In this document: piece by piece, positions 13,060 through 24,229 of the stretch
Layout of the letters: each line of letters begins with the position of its first letter
Numbering within the stretch: position 1 is the first letter of the stretch
Assembly: GCA_028023455.1 (NCBI GenBank)
Contig: JAQFVV010012434.1
Coordinates: 7,375,157 to 7,439,156, forward strand
Length of the DNA stretch: 64,000 nucleotides
Direction of reading: 5' to 3'
Origin: Epiperipatus broadwayi
Lineage: Eukaryota; Onychophora; Udeonychophora; Euonychophora; Peripatidae
Program-made: the position numbers and the translations under genes
Notes under the pieces: model-generated
What the model saw: the letters and a program-made list of their open reading frames with translations, nothing else
Told to the model about the DNA's origin: nothing
Database searches by the model: none

Positions 13060-13720
13060 ACATTAAACACAATCCGTGGTCAAATGCATTAAAACAACTG
13101 AAAACAAAAAAATGTAAAAAAAGTTGCTGGAATTCTTGAAACTGATTACTATGTGTCTGTCAGACATATTGTGAATCTCACTGACATTTCCAAAATGACT
13201 ACCTGCCATATTTTAAGGAAAGATTTGAAAAAGTGGAAAGTGTGCATGCACTTTTGTATCTGAATTAAGATGCCAGTGTGGAGTACTTCAGAGGAATACA
13301 AAAAACTACAACTGTGTATCTGGAATTTTTGTCAAATATTATAATAAGTAATAAGATGTAATATATCTAATATGCCTATAAAAGTGGTAAATGTAGATTA
13401 AAGATCACCAAGAGAAAGAAAATTATAAAAATGCAATGAAAACAAGCTAAATCAAAATATTTCTCACTATATTTTGTTTCTAAAGGCATTATTTGCCACA
13501 AATACACCTCTGATTATAAGATAATAAACACAAACTAATATTTGTGTATTTTGAATAATTTATGGACCAAATGTTTACTCAAGTGTTTTGAATATATATC
13601 ACTGATGCATAATAATGCATTTCCCATAGAACCAGAATTGTGTGTAAGTTTTTGGCCAAAAACATTGCTGTGCTTGAACATTCACAATTTTGAATACAGA
13701 AATGAGTTTGTTGTTAATTG
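13060..13720 (+). pseudogene. Mariner/Tc1-like transposase relic, internally deleted
   Basis: At about 13115-13262 one frame reads a helix-turn-helix segment ending ISKMTTCHILRKDLKKWKVC. This resembles the mariner N-terminal pattern (V..IA..L.IS..T.H.IL..DL...KVCA.WVP). Around 13595-13700, mixed frames give NNAFP and KFLAKNIAVLEH, like the C-terminal (D)NAxxH...FLAxxxxxxLxHPPYSPDLAP block. The gap between the two blocks is shorter than in an intact transposase, and frames shift. I infer a decayed, internally deleted mariner-like element; no terminal inverted repeats were located. Confidence 0.4.
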
Positions 13721-13738
13721 GTTAATTGAAAGATGACT

Positions 13739-13785
13739 TTTAATTCCTTTCTGAAATCTCAAAGGAATCAAGTAGGGCAAAAACA
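13739..13785 (+). repeat. Short dispersed repeat (pair with 14.88 kb), copy 1
   Basis: 'aattcctttctgaaatctca' followed by 'aggaatcaagtagggcaaa' is repeated with about 75-80% identity at 14879-14925 in the same orientation. Function unknown; probably the edge of an old repeat. Confidence 0.5.
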
Positions 13786-14568
13786 TATTTTTTTGCTAGA
13801 AGTTTCTGTTTTATGTTAGAATTTAATTTTCCTGTAAAAACATTTTTTTTTATTACTATCCGAATCCAAACATTACATTCTTGAAAAAAACAACAACAAA
13901 TAATTAATTTAATTTTATGAAAATAAAATAAAAAATTATATTGTAAATTATTGGTTTTCAGTTTCCAAAATATAAATATAAGACACAATTATACAAAAGT
14001 ATTGATTACATTGCATCCAATGAGAAGCTTTTTTTTTTACTTGCAAATCCACTTCTACATTTTCTTTACCCAAAACTTTAACTTTTTACAACTGCTCCTG
14101 AATGCTACTGCAATCTAATTATTTTTACTACAATTATCATCAAATGTACATTTTGGTTTAAGTTTTTTCCATGAAGTGTTCAGAAAGTAGTTAACCAAAT
14201 ACTACAGAATAATCCCAGATAAGACTTTCCATGTCTGATTGTAGGCCCATATAACATTGCCCTATAATGCCATAAGTATCAGAATAAACAGCTTAATAAT
14301 TATAACATTTTGCATAAAATTATGTGGTGTTTGACATATTTTTACATTCATGTATAAATGAGTATTGCTGTCATTTAATTTGCCTTATTACTGCAATTTT
14401 TTTGGTGATGGTTTTGACCAAATGCTGATGATAATCAGAGGACTCTATTAGTATTTATGGTTTTTTTTTACTCTGTCATATAGTATATTTAATTATAAAT
14501 AGTAAAGTTTAAATTTCTAATTGACTTATCAAGTTTTCATCAGATGTAAATATTAATTAATGATAAAT

Positions 14569-14592
14569 TGGGGTGGGTGGGGGTGGAGGGTG
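14569..14592 (+). other. G-quadruplex-type G-rich tract
   Basis: Runs of G4, G3, G5 and G3 separated by 1-4 bases satisfy the G3+N1-7 four-tract pattern. This is conspicuous in such an AT-rich background. No adjacent gene is visible, so no role is claimed. Confidence 0.75.
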
Positions 14593-14878
14593 TAAACATT
14601 TTCAAATAACACATATTACTAAATTTTAAAATTAAGTATGCAGGGGTGCAACTATATGATTTTTTTTGCTAATCATTCTATAGATAAATATACAATATTC
14701 ATAGTTTAGACTATAAGTACAATTCGTTTTACTTATATTTTAGTGTGAAAGTGTCATTTAAACAAGTATATTTATGACAAAAAATTCATTAAAAATACAT
14801 TTTTATTGTAATATATAATACATAATAGATTCAAATAGATTGAAGAAAGTAATTTGCTGTTAACTAAAAGAAAATCCT

Positions 14879-14925
14879 TTGAATTCTTTTTGAGGCCTCA
14901 AAGAAATGAAACAAGGCAAATTCCT
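14879..14925 (+). repeat. Short dispersed repeat, copy 2
   Basis: 'aattctttttgaggcctcaa' followed by 'agaaatgaaacaaggcaaa' mirrors 13739-13785. It lies just upstream of the RTE-like element. Confidence 0.5.
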
Positions 14926-15229
14926 AATGTCCATACCATAATTTCTTGTTGTTAGAGCTGTCATTACTATATGATTATTAATATAGTATACAAAAATGGA
15001 TGGCCTGTACACCACAGACTGCATATTGAGATTATTACTTTTTTACCTCTAATTTTAAATTTAATAAATACCACTGTCTTTTTTCTCAATTGCTGATAAC
15101 TCTTAACTGAAATATCAGTTGAGTTTTTTTTGAAGGTGGAATTTGTGTGTGTATGAATGAACTTTTTTATATTTACAATCATGATAGACAAAGATAAATT
15201 ATGTCTCTTTTTACCAGGAATCTATAAAG

Positions 15230-18025
15230 TCACCAGCCAAAGCAGCAGTTGGCAGCTGAAAGTGAAAGATGCTAAATATTCCCAGATTGAAGACCCAGAT
15301 TGCCATTTCATGAAGATCTTTTATATAAGTACATATAACTGCATGCTGATAACTTTAAGTAAAAGAAGATGGAAAATATTGGAAGAAGAACTGTGTAATA
15401 TCAAATGGGGCATTGTTGGACTTTGTGAAGTTAGAAGAGATGAAGAAACAATTGATGTTAAAAATGGATATGTATTATATTGCAATGATACATATATTCA
15501 TTCCAAAACACAAGCTGAATAGGATGGAATAACAATATTGTAAAGATTGATGGCGTATCAGTCAGAGTGATAACATTTGTTATTCATTTTAATGTACACT
15601 ACTACATATTTAGATTTATGCCCTGACAAGATCTCATTATGAAGAAATAGAGGAATTTTATATAAATACACAAAAGGTAGGTCAAACAACATTTTAAAAG
15701 ATTCATGGGAGACTTCATTTCTAAAATTGTTAAACAATTGAATAATGAAAATGCTATTGGTAAATTTGTCATAGTGATAGAAATGAGATAGAACATAGAT
15801 ATCTAGAGTTCCCAGGAAAAACCATATATTACAATATTTTTCATTGAGAAAAATTCTAAACAAAAATAAACAAACAAAAGAAGATACAGCAGAATTGGAT
15901 AATAACTTGTCTAATGGAAAATATGTATTTTAAAATTGTCATGTTCTTAATAAATTCACCACAGAAAGTGATCATTATTTAGTGAGATATAAAATAATGT
16001 ATTTATACAAAACCAGAGAGACAAAAATTATGAAAAAAGTATTCACAGTTGATATTCATAACTTTCTAAAATACTGCAATGAATTTAAATTAGAATTTGC
16101 AAATTGTTTTAAAATAGTAAGTTTGAAGATGGTTCAGATTTGAACAAGATCAATAGGAAGATAACTGATATGTTATTCAGAACTGCGTGACACTTTGTGA
16201 AAGAAAGAATGAAAAGTAAAATATATAAAAATGATCTATTAAAAAAAACCTAGAATTTTGTAAACTAGTATGAAAAAAAAAAATTACTAACAATATAAAA
16301 ATATATAATTGTAAATTAGCAAAAAAGCTAAGGAAGACAATAAAAGTATCAAAAGTGTAAAACAACATTTTGGCATTGGTAAAAAACTTATTTCTGTAAT
16401 AAAAAAAAAGATGGAAAAAAAGATGACACTACCAAATGTGTAGAAAAGCTCTATAAAGAATTATATAGCAATAAAAAAACTAAAGAAAGTATCTCCTAAA
16501 ATTGTTATATTTTCTGAATTGTCCAAGATCTTTAATGAAGTTATGAGGCATGCAATTAAATTATGAAGAAGGAAAAAGGTCCTAAAGATGAAATTATAAT
16601 CAACCTCTTAAAAGAAGCAAGTGAAGAAATATATATATTTTTCAAAAGTTATATATTAAATGTCTTAATGATAGAAATATACCAAATGACTGATAGAACG
16701 CAGTACTAATATTAATATTTGAAAAAAAAAAGCAATAAAAAAGATGTTAGAAATTACAGATGTATTAATCTTTTGTCAATTCTTTGTAAAATTTTGGTAA
16801 ATAATTGCAACTCATTTACAATACCTTTGGATTTTAACCAATCAAAACTGCAAGTTGGATTTAAAAGTCGTTTTAACACAGAGGAGTATATTCAACTATT
16901 GAGAGAAATTATAGAAATAACCAATGGATATGAGTTGCTATTATGGTTTTGATTTGTACATTATGAAAAGGCATTTGATTGTATAAACACTTCTTAAGCT
17001 ATTAAAGCATTGGATAATCAAGATATAGACCCAGAATATCATGATATTCTGATGAATATTTATCAAAATGCAATAATAATAATTAAATTACATAGTGATA
17101 CTTAGAAGAATAACAGAAAAAAAAAACGCATATAGCAGAATGACTCCATATCTCCAAAACGTTTTACAACAGTTTTTCATGAAGTATTTTGTGGATTAAA
17201 ATGGGAAGCTAAGGGAGTAAAAGTAAATTGAGATTATTTAAGTCATCTAGATTTATCATGTGATATAATTGTTTTTTTTGCTAATAATGCATCAGATTTT
17301 TAAGAAGGGGTGCATGAGTTATCAGATGAAAATAAAAAAGTAAGGCTAAAACTAAATTGCTAAAAAGTCAAAAGTAATGTTCAATGGATATTCTGGAAAT
17401 AAGAAAATAAAGATTGATAATGATAAATCAGAAGTAATTAACAAGTACAAATATTTTGATCAAATTATTAATGCAGATGGAAACATAATGGGTAAAATGA
17501 AATATAGAATTAAACTTGGATAAAATAGCTTTGGTAGAAATAACTTAATATTAAAAGGATTATATGCCAACTGGTTTGGAGGTTTTTAATAAATGTATTT
17601 TATCAGCTTTACTTATGCAGTTGAAATAAGCAATTAACAGAAGAGTATTACAGATACTTAAGAACATTCAATGAAGTATAAAAAAATATATGTTAGAAAT
17701 AACAAGAAGAGATTAAAAACAAAATATATGAGTGAGAGAAGAAACAGGTGTTACCTGATTGAAAAAAGGGATTGAAGTAGAACTCAGATGGACATATTAT
17801 TAGAAGAAATGATAGTAAATGGCCATTTGAAATGTTAAACGGAATCCAAGAGATTGTAAAAAACCTAGGAAGGTACTACATGTGAAATGAATAGATGAAA
17901 TAAGGAAGTGTGATTGGTGATGTGAAAATATAGAGATCTAAAAATTAAAAAAAATTGATTAAACATTGTAAGACATTCTTCATTTTGCAGTAAACTAATA
18001 CTGTTTATAAATGAAGATGATGATT
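15230..18025 (+). mobile_element. Degraded RTE-like non-LTR retrotransposon (endonuclease + RT)
   Basis: Plus-strand translation gives an AP-endonuclease start (NCMLITLSKRRWKILEEEL, then CNIKWGIVGLCEVRRDEE), of the 'craniofacial development protein 2'-like type found in RTE-clade LINEs. Near 15970 comes the endonuclease end, SDHYLVRYKIM. RT follows: KKEKGPKDEI at about 16560, KKDVRNYRCINLLSILCKIL at about 16740, QVGFKSRFNTEEYI, and HYEKAFDCINT at about 16960, which matches the D-Y-E-K-A-F-D core. After that come LSHLDLSCDIIVFFANNASD at about 17245, where F(A)DD is damaged to SCD, and the terminal DSKWPFEML region near 17815. A 3' end of the 'gaagatgatgatta' kind at about 18013 is typical of RTE elements. 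Many stops and shifts: inactive. Confidence 0.8.
15310..15522 (+). pseudogene. RTE endonuclease N-terminal fragment
   Basis: The best-preserved open part of the LINE, about 70 codons from TYNCMLITLSKRRWKI to HSKTQAE. It includes the catalytic-Glu region in 'GLCEVRR' (family GLSEvRR, where E is the metal-binding residue). It ends at a stop, where intact copies continue with GVGFLI-type sequence. Confidence 0.75.
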
Positions 18026-18894
18026 AAAGTGTAGTATAAACTATATAAAACACCATTAAAACTGTAAACAAGTTATTTGCAGGCACACACACATGTATAG
18101 ATGATGAACGAAATTGTCTTAATCACAGTTAATTGTTATGATTGAGCCTAGAGAAGTGACTATAAAATGCTAACATACACATTAAACTCATTTAGTAAAT
18201 CTCAGATTTAGGCCTTAAACCTTTCTAAATCATTTTTTTTTTCAAAACAACATCTAAAAATATAAATTGATTAAATGGTGAATACATTTTTATACGAAGA
18301 TTCCTTAGTTATAAATTCTAGTTTTGTTTCAAATCTGAAATTATAATTAATTATTCGACGCTGACAAAATTCCGCCATTCTTTTTTTCCAAAGACAAAAA
18401 AAGAAAAAAGAAAAGTTTGATTATGATTTTATTTTATATATACAGTAAATTTAACATATATTTATTACGGGCATATTGCATATTATTCTTTTACTAACTG
18501 GGCAAGAGCAACAAGATCAAATTTATTGTTAAAAAAATAATTAATAGTTGTTATTTTTTTTTACTACAAATGCCGAATTTCTGCTTAAAAGTTTTATTTT
18601 ACCCGCACGTAATTCTGAAATTTATTTATATTAGAATCTTATAAAAGATTTGGCAAAAATGTTCATAATAAAATATTGTTTATCTATTTCCATTTTTCTG
18701 TGTAAAACAAGTGTATCAATGTTATGAGATAGAGTGGAGAGTGGTGGGTCATGTGAAAGTCTGTGCTCATATACTCTATATATTGCATTATTTATTGTAG
18801 ATGCTCTTTTCTCTCAGATTTTTAATAACATTTACATCCGGAATTTTTAGTGAACTACATTCATTTGGCACTACTTCCGTTTCACTTATCAAGT

Positions 18895-19062
18895 TATAGT
18901 TTTTGATTTTATCAATGCATCATTCACCTTTAGCTTAAATCGACCACGATCATCTATCTATTAGTATCAATAGCATGGGAGCTTGATCTGATTTCTGGGT
19001 AGATGGATGGCTGTGATAAGATCGAGCTAAAGGTAAATGATGCATTGATAAAATAAAAAAAA
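18895..19062. repeat. Imperfect inverted repeat, ~57 bp arms
   Basis: 'ttttatcaatgcatcattca' plus 'cctttagct' at 18905-18935 faces 'agctaaaggtaaatgatgca' plus 'ttgataaaat' at 19025-19055. The arms continue to about 18960 and 18997, leaving a loop of about 40 nt. It directly adjoins the SINE that follows. Confidence 0.75.
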
Positions 19063-19066
19063 CACA

Positions 19067-19165
19067 GTCGAGTGTTGTTAGCCGAGCGCAGCCGCCTTAC
19101 AAGCAAGCAATTAGTTGCAGACGGTTGTTGCGGGATCGCCTCCCAGCCGATGCTATGACATATGG
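19067..19165 (+). repeat. tRNA-derived SINE, near full length
   Basis: A tRNA-like head (gccgagcgcagccgccttac) with a T-arm-like region and the family ending 'cagccgatgctatgacatat'. The anticodon arm carries an extra stretch relative to the 61.8 kb copy. Perfect 12 bp target-site duplication 'aaaaaaaacaca' at 19055-19066 and 19166-19177. The D-arm is degraded, so it is not a functional tRNA. Confidence 0.8.
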
Positions 19166-19741
19166 AAAAAAAACACAATGTGTAATTATCATGCAATGAT
19201 TATACATCTCTCCATAATTTATTAAAAAAGTGGATAAAAACTTGTCCCTACCTTTCCAGAGAATGGTGTAGTGAAAGTTCAGATGCACTGATAAGAACAA
19301 ATGACTTAATAGATTTCTAATTATTGGAATACATTAGAATATCAGTATAGTATATTAATACATTTCATTTCGCCAGATCTATATTCATACCTTTAAATAC
19401 ATTTACTTACAAAATATTTCTGTGTAAATCCAGTAAAAGTAAAATCCTTAGTGAAATTTTAAATTACCTAATCATTTATCCATATATTTATTTCTCTTTT
19501 ATTTAGTAGATAACTGACATAAATTTAATTTTAAAATGTTAAGTTATATTTGAAAGCGAAAGATAAAAGACAAGTTATTTATCAGGATTCAAAATTCAAA
19601 ACATTCTCAATTAGTAAACCAATAGCATTCAAATAATATTGTATTAGAATTTGAGTATATAGCACCGAATCTGGGTGTGTCATTATTCATCACTACAGTT
19701 GATTTTAACAAATATACTGCAAACTTATTGACCTCGTCCGT

Positions 19742-19757
19742 CCTCCCCCCCCCCCCC
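19742..19757. repeat. Poly-C tract
   Basis: A nearly pure C run in an AT-rich context. No neighbouring coding signal. Confidence 0.8.
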
Positions 19758-19985
19758 AACAAATTTTATCCATAAATAATGTACATACGATAAACATTAA
19801 CAATTTTCGGATTCTGATGTCTGTGGAAAGTATTATATTGCTATAATAGTAATAAACTAATGCAAAACTACATACTCTACAAAGACAAAAAACACTCACA
19901 CATATATTTACTTATTACAATTATTACAATGCTAGCTGATTAGAGACGATATGTCAATATGCACTATTATTCTTCATGCATGTAC

Positions 19986-20005
19986 GCGCACACACACACA
20001 CACAC
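19986..20005. repeat. (CA)n microsatellite
   Basis: About ten CA dinucleotide units, in the 3' flank of the beta-subunit gene that ends at 20177 (minus). Confidence 0.85.
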
Positions 20006-20080
20006 GCATTAAAAACTGTAAAACATATTATATAAGAAATATACTAAATGATATATTAAATCCAATAACTTTAAAATATA

Positions 20081-20086
20081 TTTATT
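20081..20086 (-). terminator. Candidate polyadenylation signal for beta-subunit gene A
   Basis: TTTATT on the plus strand is AATAAA on the coding strand, about 90 nt after the stop codon. In sequence this AT-rich such hexamers are common, so position is the only support. Confidence 0.4.
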
Positions 20087-20176
20087 TTTATTCATCGATG
20101 TAAAAATATGCATACTTTTTTAATTAAAAAAAAAATTTTTGCTCTTTAGTTACTTACTCAAAACAAAATTAATATT

Positions 20177-21025
20177 TTAGAATAAGTCTTCTTCCCAGCT
20201 ATCAATCATTACTTCAAATCGAATATAACCAATTCTATGGTGCCGATCATGTATAATATTTTTTGCCCATAGTTTACACTCTATATTAACCATAATTTCT
20301 TGAGTAATATTTAAAAACTGCACCATCACTAATGGGGGTAGATAATCTTTTTGACTTAAAAAAGGAAAATATTGCGTTGGAAATCCATATTCAGGATAAT
20401 AAGCTACATCTCCTAAGTTTTCTACATCTGCAGCAAATGCTCCTGAACACGTGACTCCAATATGATTTGGTTTGAAATCATTTCCTCGCAAATCTCTATA
20501 TTCTTTAGGTAATTCTTGTATATATTTATAAGTATCTGGTTTCCAGCCAAAAATTTTATTCAATTTAAACACAAAACAAGGTTGCTTTTTTGAATATCCA
20601 AAGTTATTACTTTCACTACATGGTTTTCCTAAAGTTTTAAAAGGGTTGAATGGGCAAAATAGTTTAGGATCATTTGATGAATATCCTAAATCACACCCTG
20701 CAAGAGAAGGATCATTTTCATCAGTATCATTTTTTAAATAAGGCTCTAAGAACTTTTGTAATTTGCCAGACCACTTTTGCCAACCGTATGACGAATCATT
20801 TTGTTTAATCCATATTAAACTACTTTCAACATCATCCGACAGTGGACGGAAACTGATTCCTGGTGATGTTCCTATTATACTTTCTTCTAGAATGTACTTG
20901 GGTCGATCATCTCTAATAGTTGCTAATAAGCCTAACATCATGATTGCAAAAAATCCAGCCAAACATGCGTATAGTACAATGTAAAACACAGCAAGAAGAA
21001 CCCAATCTTTTGCACTTCTTCGCAT
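20177..21025 (-). CDS. Na+/K+-ATPase beta subunit paralogue A
   Basis: Encodes 282 residues of a P-type Na+/K+-ATPase beta subunit, the type II membrane glycoprotein that folds, delivers and modulates the catalytic alpha subunit. Residues 9-34 form the single transmembrane helix after a very short cytoplasmic tail (MRRSAKDW). Six ectodomain cysteines (111, 124, 136, 150, 193, 250) fit the three family disulfides. Other hallmarks are GYSKKQPCFVFKLNKIFGWK, the PEYGFPTQYFPFL block, YLPPLVMVQF, NIECKLWAKNI and HDRHHRIG near the C-terminus. Sequons sit at N76, N99 and N239. One exon, no frameshift. The usual N-terminal FxxFLWN...LGR segment is absent. A TAA lies in frame about 21 nt upstream of the ATG, so either the tail is genuinely short or an upstream exon joins inside 'atgcgaag'. 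A homologous gene lies about 39 kb away, same strand. Confidence 0.93.
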   Translation of the reverse strand: MRRSAKDWVLLAVFYIVLYACLAGFFAIMMLGLLATIRDDRPKYILEESIIGTSPGISFRPLSDDVESSLIWIKQNDSSYGWQKWSGKLQKFLEPYLKNDTDENDPSLAGCDLGYSSNDPKLFCPFNPFKTLGKPCSESNNFGYSKKQPCFVFKLNKIFGWKPDTYKYIQELPKEYRDLRGNDFKPNHIGVTCSGAFAADVENLGDVAYYPEYGFPTQYFPFLSQKDYLPPLVMVQFLNITQEIMVNIECKLWAKNIIHDRHHRIGYIRFEVMIDSWEEDLF

Positions 21026-21080
21026 TTTTAAAAGTTTTTTTTTTTTTTAAAAAAAAAAAATCTTTACAGATAATGCTCTT
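21026..21080 (-). promoter_or_regulatory. 5' flank of beta-subunit gene A with T-run/A-run
   Basis: On the coding strand a 12-T run and a 14-A run lie immediately before 'cttttaaaaATG'. The T-run could be the pyrimidine tract of a splice acceptor close to the start codon, but no strong AG follows until 'gcgaag' within the reading frame. I cannot decide between a 5'UTR and an intron end. Confidence 0.25.
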
Positions 21081-21916
21081 TTTAAAATATTTCTCTCTCT
21101 TTTTTTTAAGTTTTAAAATCTAAGAATGTTTTTTTTTTATTGCTGACCTTGATTACAAGCGGCACCATGAGATGATTATAATAAATTTTATCAGCAGTCC
21201 GGTGGAATACTTATAAATTGTCACTCTTATTTTACTCCTTATTAATTTAAAATTATTACAATTATCAAAATATGATGCTAAAAATGTTACCGCTTATCTG
21301 CAAACTCACACTTGGCATACTTTTCAAGTCAGTATGTTGCTAAATGTAGAACATTAGTAGTCAAAAATACTTTTTTTTTTTTTTTTTAAAGGTAGATGGG
21401 AGCTATTAAAAAACTGTGTCCTTTAAACTCTTTCAACTATTTTTAAACTTTTTTTTTAAAGGATTTTTAATCTATCCTTGGCAGTCTTATAATTAGAATA
21501 GTTTGTATTACACATGTTATATAATTCTGACATCTATTAAGCATATTTTTAAATAAAATTTAAAAACCAATTAAATAATTATAATTATTTATTATAAAAC
21601 TTATACTTTTCCTCCGTAAAGAAAAGCTTAATAAATTTCTTAAGAACAACAGTCTTGTCAAATCTTTGTACAAATGTTCTAGAATGCTATTGCTAAAATA
21701 TTTACCCATCTACACACACATGTACCTATAGGAAAGACCAAAATTATAAATACTTTTATTGCTACTTTTCCAAATTTGTTGTAGATCCATACAATTTAGG
21801 TTCTGGAAGATCATTATGAATAAGATTACAGAAAAATCGAATAAAGGTAAGGGAGTCTTACTTTGTATTTAAATAATTTACAAGAAAATTTTTGTTGTCA
21901 CTCTGTGTGTGTATAT

Positions 21917-22415
21917 GTTCACTAGAATGGAGCTTACCATTAGCTCCAAAGCAAGCTTTAATGATAAGTGCCGAAAGAGAAAGAATTCAAAATCTCTATC
22001 AGAAAATCCTCATCTCCAGATCAATTGGTTTCGAGCTTATGGCTCACCTCAGTGAGGAGTTAGGATTTCAGACACTATATTTAAAATTCCAACTCAAGAG
22101 TCAGCACTTATTTAATACGTTACTATCAATTTGAAAATCTGAATTTTTTAGACACATAAATGTCTTCAAATCCAGCCTGGCAAACCAGATAGCTATATGG
22201 GTCTGAACTCAGTTCAGTTTCACCAATATATTAGTAGCCAAAGCAATATAACCTTGCAAAAGCCTTCAAGGGAACATTTATAATAATTAATAAAACAATT
22301 GATCTGGGGATGAGGATTTTCCGATAGAGATTTTGAATTCTTTCTCTTTTGGTACTTATAATTAAAGCTTTTTTGAATCTAGTGGTAAGCTCCATCTAGT
22401 GAACATTTTAGTCCA
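21917..22415. mobile_element. Foldback element (family C) with ~110 bp arms
   Basis: Left arm 21917-22026 ('ggagcttaccattagctcc' ... 'aaagaattcaaaatctctat' ... 'ctccagatcaattg') is the imperfect reverse complement of 22293-22410. The central part (ctcagtgaggagttaggatt, tgtcttcaaatccagc) is related to the arms of the large palindrome at 55.4-56.0 kb. The inner 'gtctgaactcagttcag' at 22201-22217 also occurs in repeat family A. The 80-codon open frame at 21892-22134 lies wholly within it and is not a gene. Confidence 0.75.
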
Positions 22416-22559
22416 AGCTTAAAAGGAAGTTACACAATTTGTGTCTTGTTTTATATATATATATTCTAATATTTTCATGGATAAAAGATGTCATATTATT
22501 ATTACTATTTGCGGGATATTCCATGTAGTGAAAAAGCTAAATACCTTGATGTCGGAGAA

Positions 22560-22805
22560 CTACTATAATCAGACCCACCTTACTATAACCCAATAGACTG
22601 AAGGGACGTACCAATGCCTACCATATTGGCACCAAGAACTGTAATAGAATTCTTTATAACCAATGGCTTTAATCATTGGGCAGCCAAGAACTGTACCCAT
22701 CAATCTAACTGAATGCTCCCATCATTGTGGTGCCAAGAACTATAACCAAAAGCATATCATGCCATCTATATTATGCACCAAAGACTATAACCGAAATCTG
22801 GAGCA
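22560..22805. repeat. Degenerate ~50 bp minisatellite
   Basis: The word 'ccaagaact' (or 'ccaaagact') recurs at about 22632, 22684, 22733 and 22779, giving periods of roughly 52, 49 and 46 bp. Associated words are 'ataacc', 'ccat' and 'tggcacc'. The units are diverged. No open frame runs through them. Confidence 0.65.
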
Positions 22806-22809
22806 AATT

Positions 22810-24120
22810 ACCACAAACAAAACTAATGATATAACATAAAATTGTTATGATCTAATCTGGTCGCAGCCAGGGTGTACCGCGAAGACCTATCATAGTAGTA
22901 TGTGAAAATACATTAAACAAACTATAGGTATGCAATTTTATTATCCTTCAAACCTTAATTTGCGATTTTTCATCGCATGAGACCTTATGGCCGACCATGA
23001 ACAAGATGGTATAATTTGTGGAACTACTAAAGATTATGAATTTTAAAATTACATATATGATTTTTAATACAAATGCTAGTCTAGGTAAGAGCTTTGCAAT
23101 AATAAATAAACATGGAATACTTGGGTTCTTTTCTATAATTTAATAAATATCAATGAGACTCTTGTTATACTGATGAATGACAATTAAAACATTAAGTAAA
23201 TACATTTAATCATGTCATTATCTGGTAAATCTGTTTATAAGTTTATAAAATCAATCAATTTTGTATCATGTACTCGAATCAACTACGCAAAGCTTAAATG
23301 ATGGAAAAGGTAAATGGGATTTTATTGTACCTTACACATCATAAACTACCAAGGACAAAAAGCATTCAAATGTTTTTCTCAAAATATTACTAAACTCTTA
23401 TATCATGCTGACAATAGTATGTACTTCAATGTATGCTCTATTCAAGATATATGATTTCTGATTTTATGAATGACAAATAGCAACGGCACAGTAAGTTTAA
23501 TTATAAATCAATATTTATTTACAATTTTTATGACTAATAAGTAATTGATGTTTAATGTAATAACTAAATACATAAATAAACAAATAAAATAAATAAATAA
23601 ATTATAATTCCATTGGCTTCCTTCAATAACATATCATAGGCACAGTTTTATAAAGCCTAATCATACATTATATTACAATTTGATATAATTGATGTCTTGA
23701 GGAAATTATACAAAAATTCAACATCAACTCATGAAATATCCAATGTGTCAGTTCCAGAACCAATAAACCTATACTGTAGACCTATAATAATGTAATAAAT
23801 AATATTATATTTGTAGGATTTAGCTATAATGCTAACGCTAAATAAAATGAAAATTTAAACTTACATTCAGATAAAATATTAATTAACAAACAGTTAATTA
23901 TTATGAGGTAACTTAGATAGAATGTCCTGCTACACTTTATGACTTAACTTATAAATTATGCTTATAAATGGAAGAAGATGATTTTAGCAGAATAACCAAA
24001 ATACTTTGCCCAAACTTATATTTATGAAGTAAAATCATATTCCTGTGGATGCATTCATCTACACATAGGAATTATATAACACTGAGTGCCTTGTGGATTT
24101 ATACACCATCATAAAGCAAT
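22810..24120. other. AT-rich intergenic stretch
   Basis: No gene or long repeat seen. A short less AT-rich patch at 22855-22900 ('ctggtcgcagccagggtgta') has no coding sense I can support. Confidence 0.45.
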
Positions 24121-24140
24121 AAATATAATTACACAATTCC

Positions 24141-24222
24141 GCGGATTAACCACCAGCGCAGGAATGAGTGTAAAAATACAGAAAGTGGCAATTAATTAAT
24201 CTGCGGATTAACCACCAGCACA
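24141..24222. repeat. Short tandem repeat, 62 bp period
   Basis: GCGGATTAACCACCAGC followed by G/A-CA occurs at 24141 and again at 24203. Confidence 0.75.
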
Positions 24223-24229
24223 GATTAAT

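Noticed and set aside
20763-20984. 73-codon plus-strand open frame
   Set aside because: Antisense shadow inside beta-subunit A.
21892-22134. 80-codon open frame
   Set aside because: Lies inside the arms and loop of the 22 kb foldback element; its sequence is repeat-derived.
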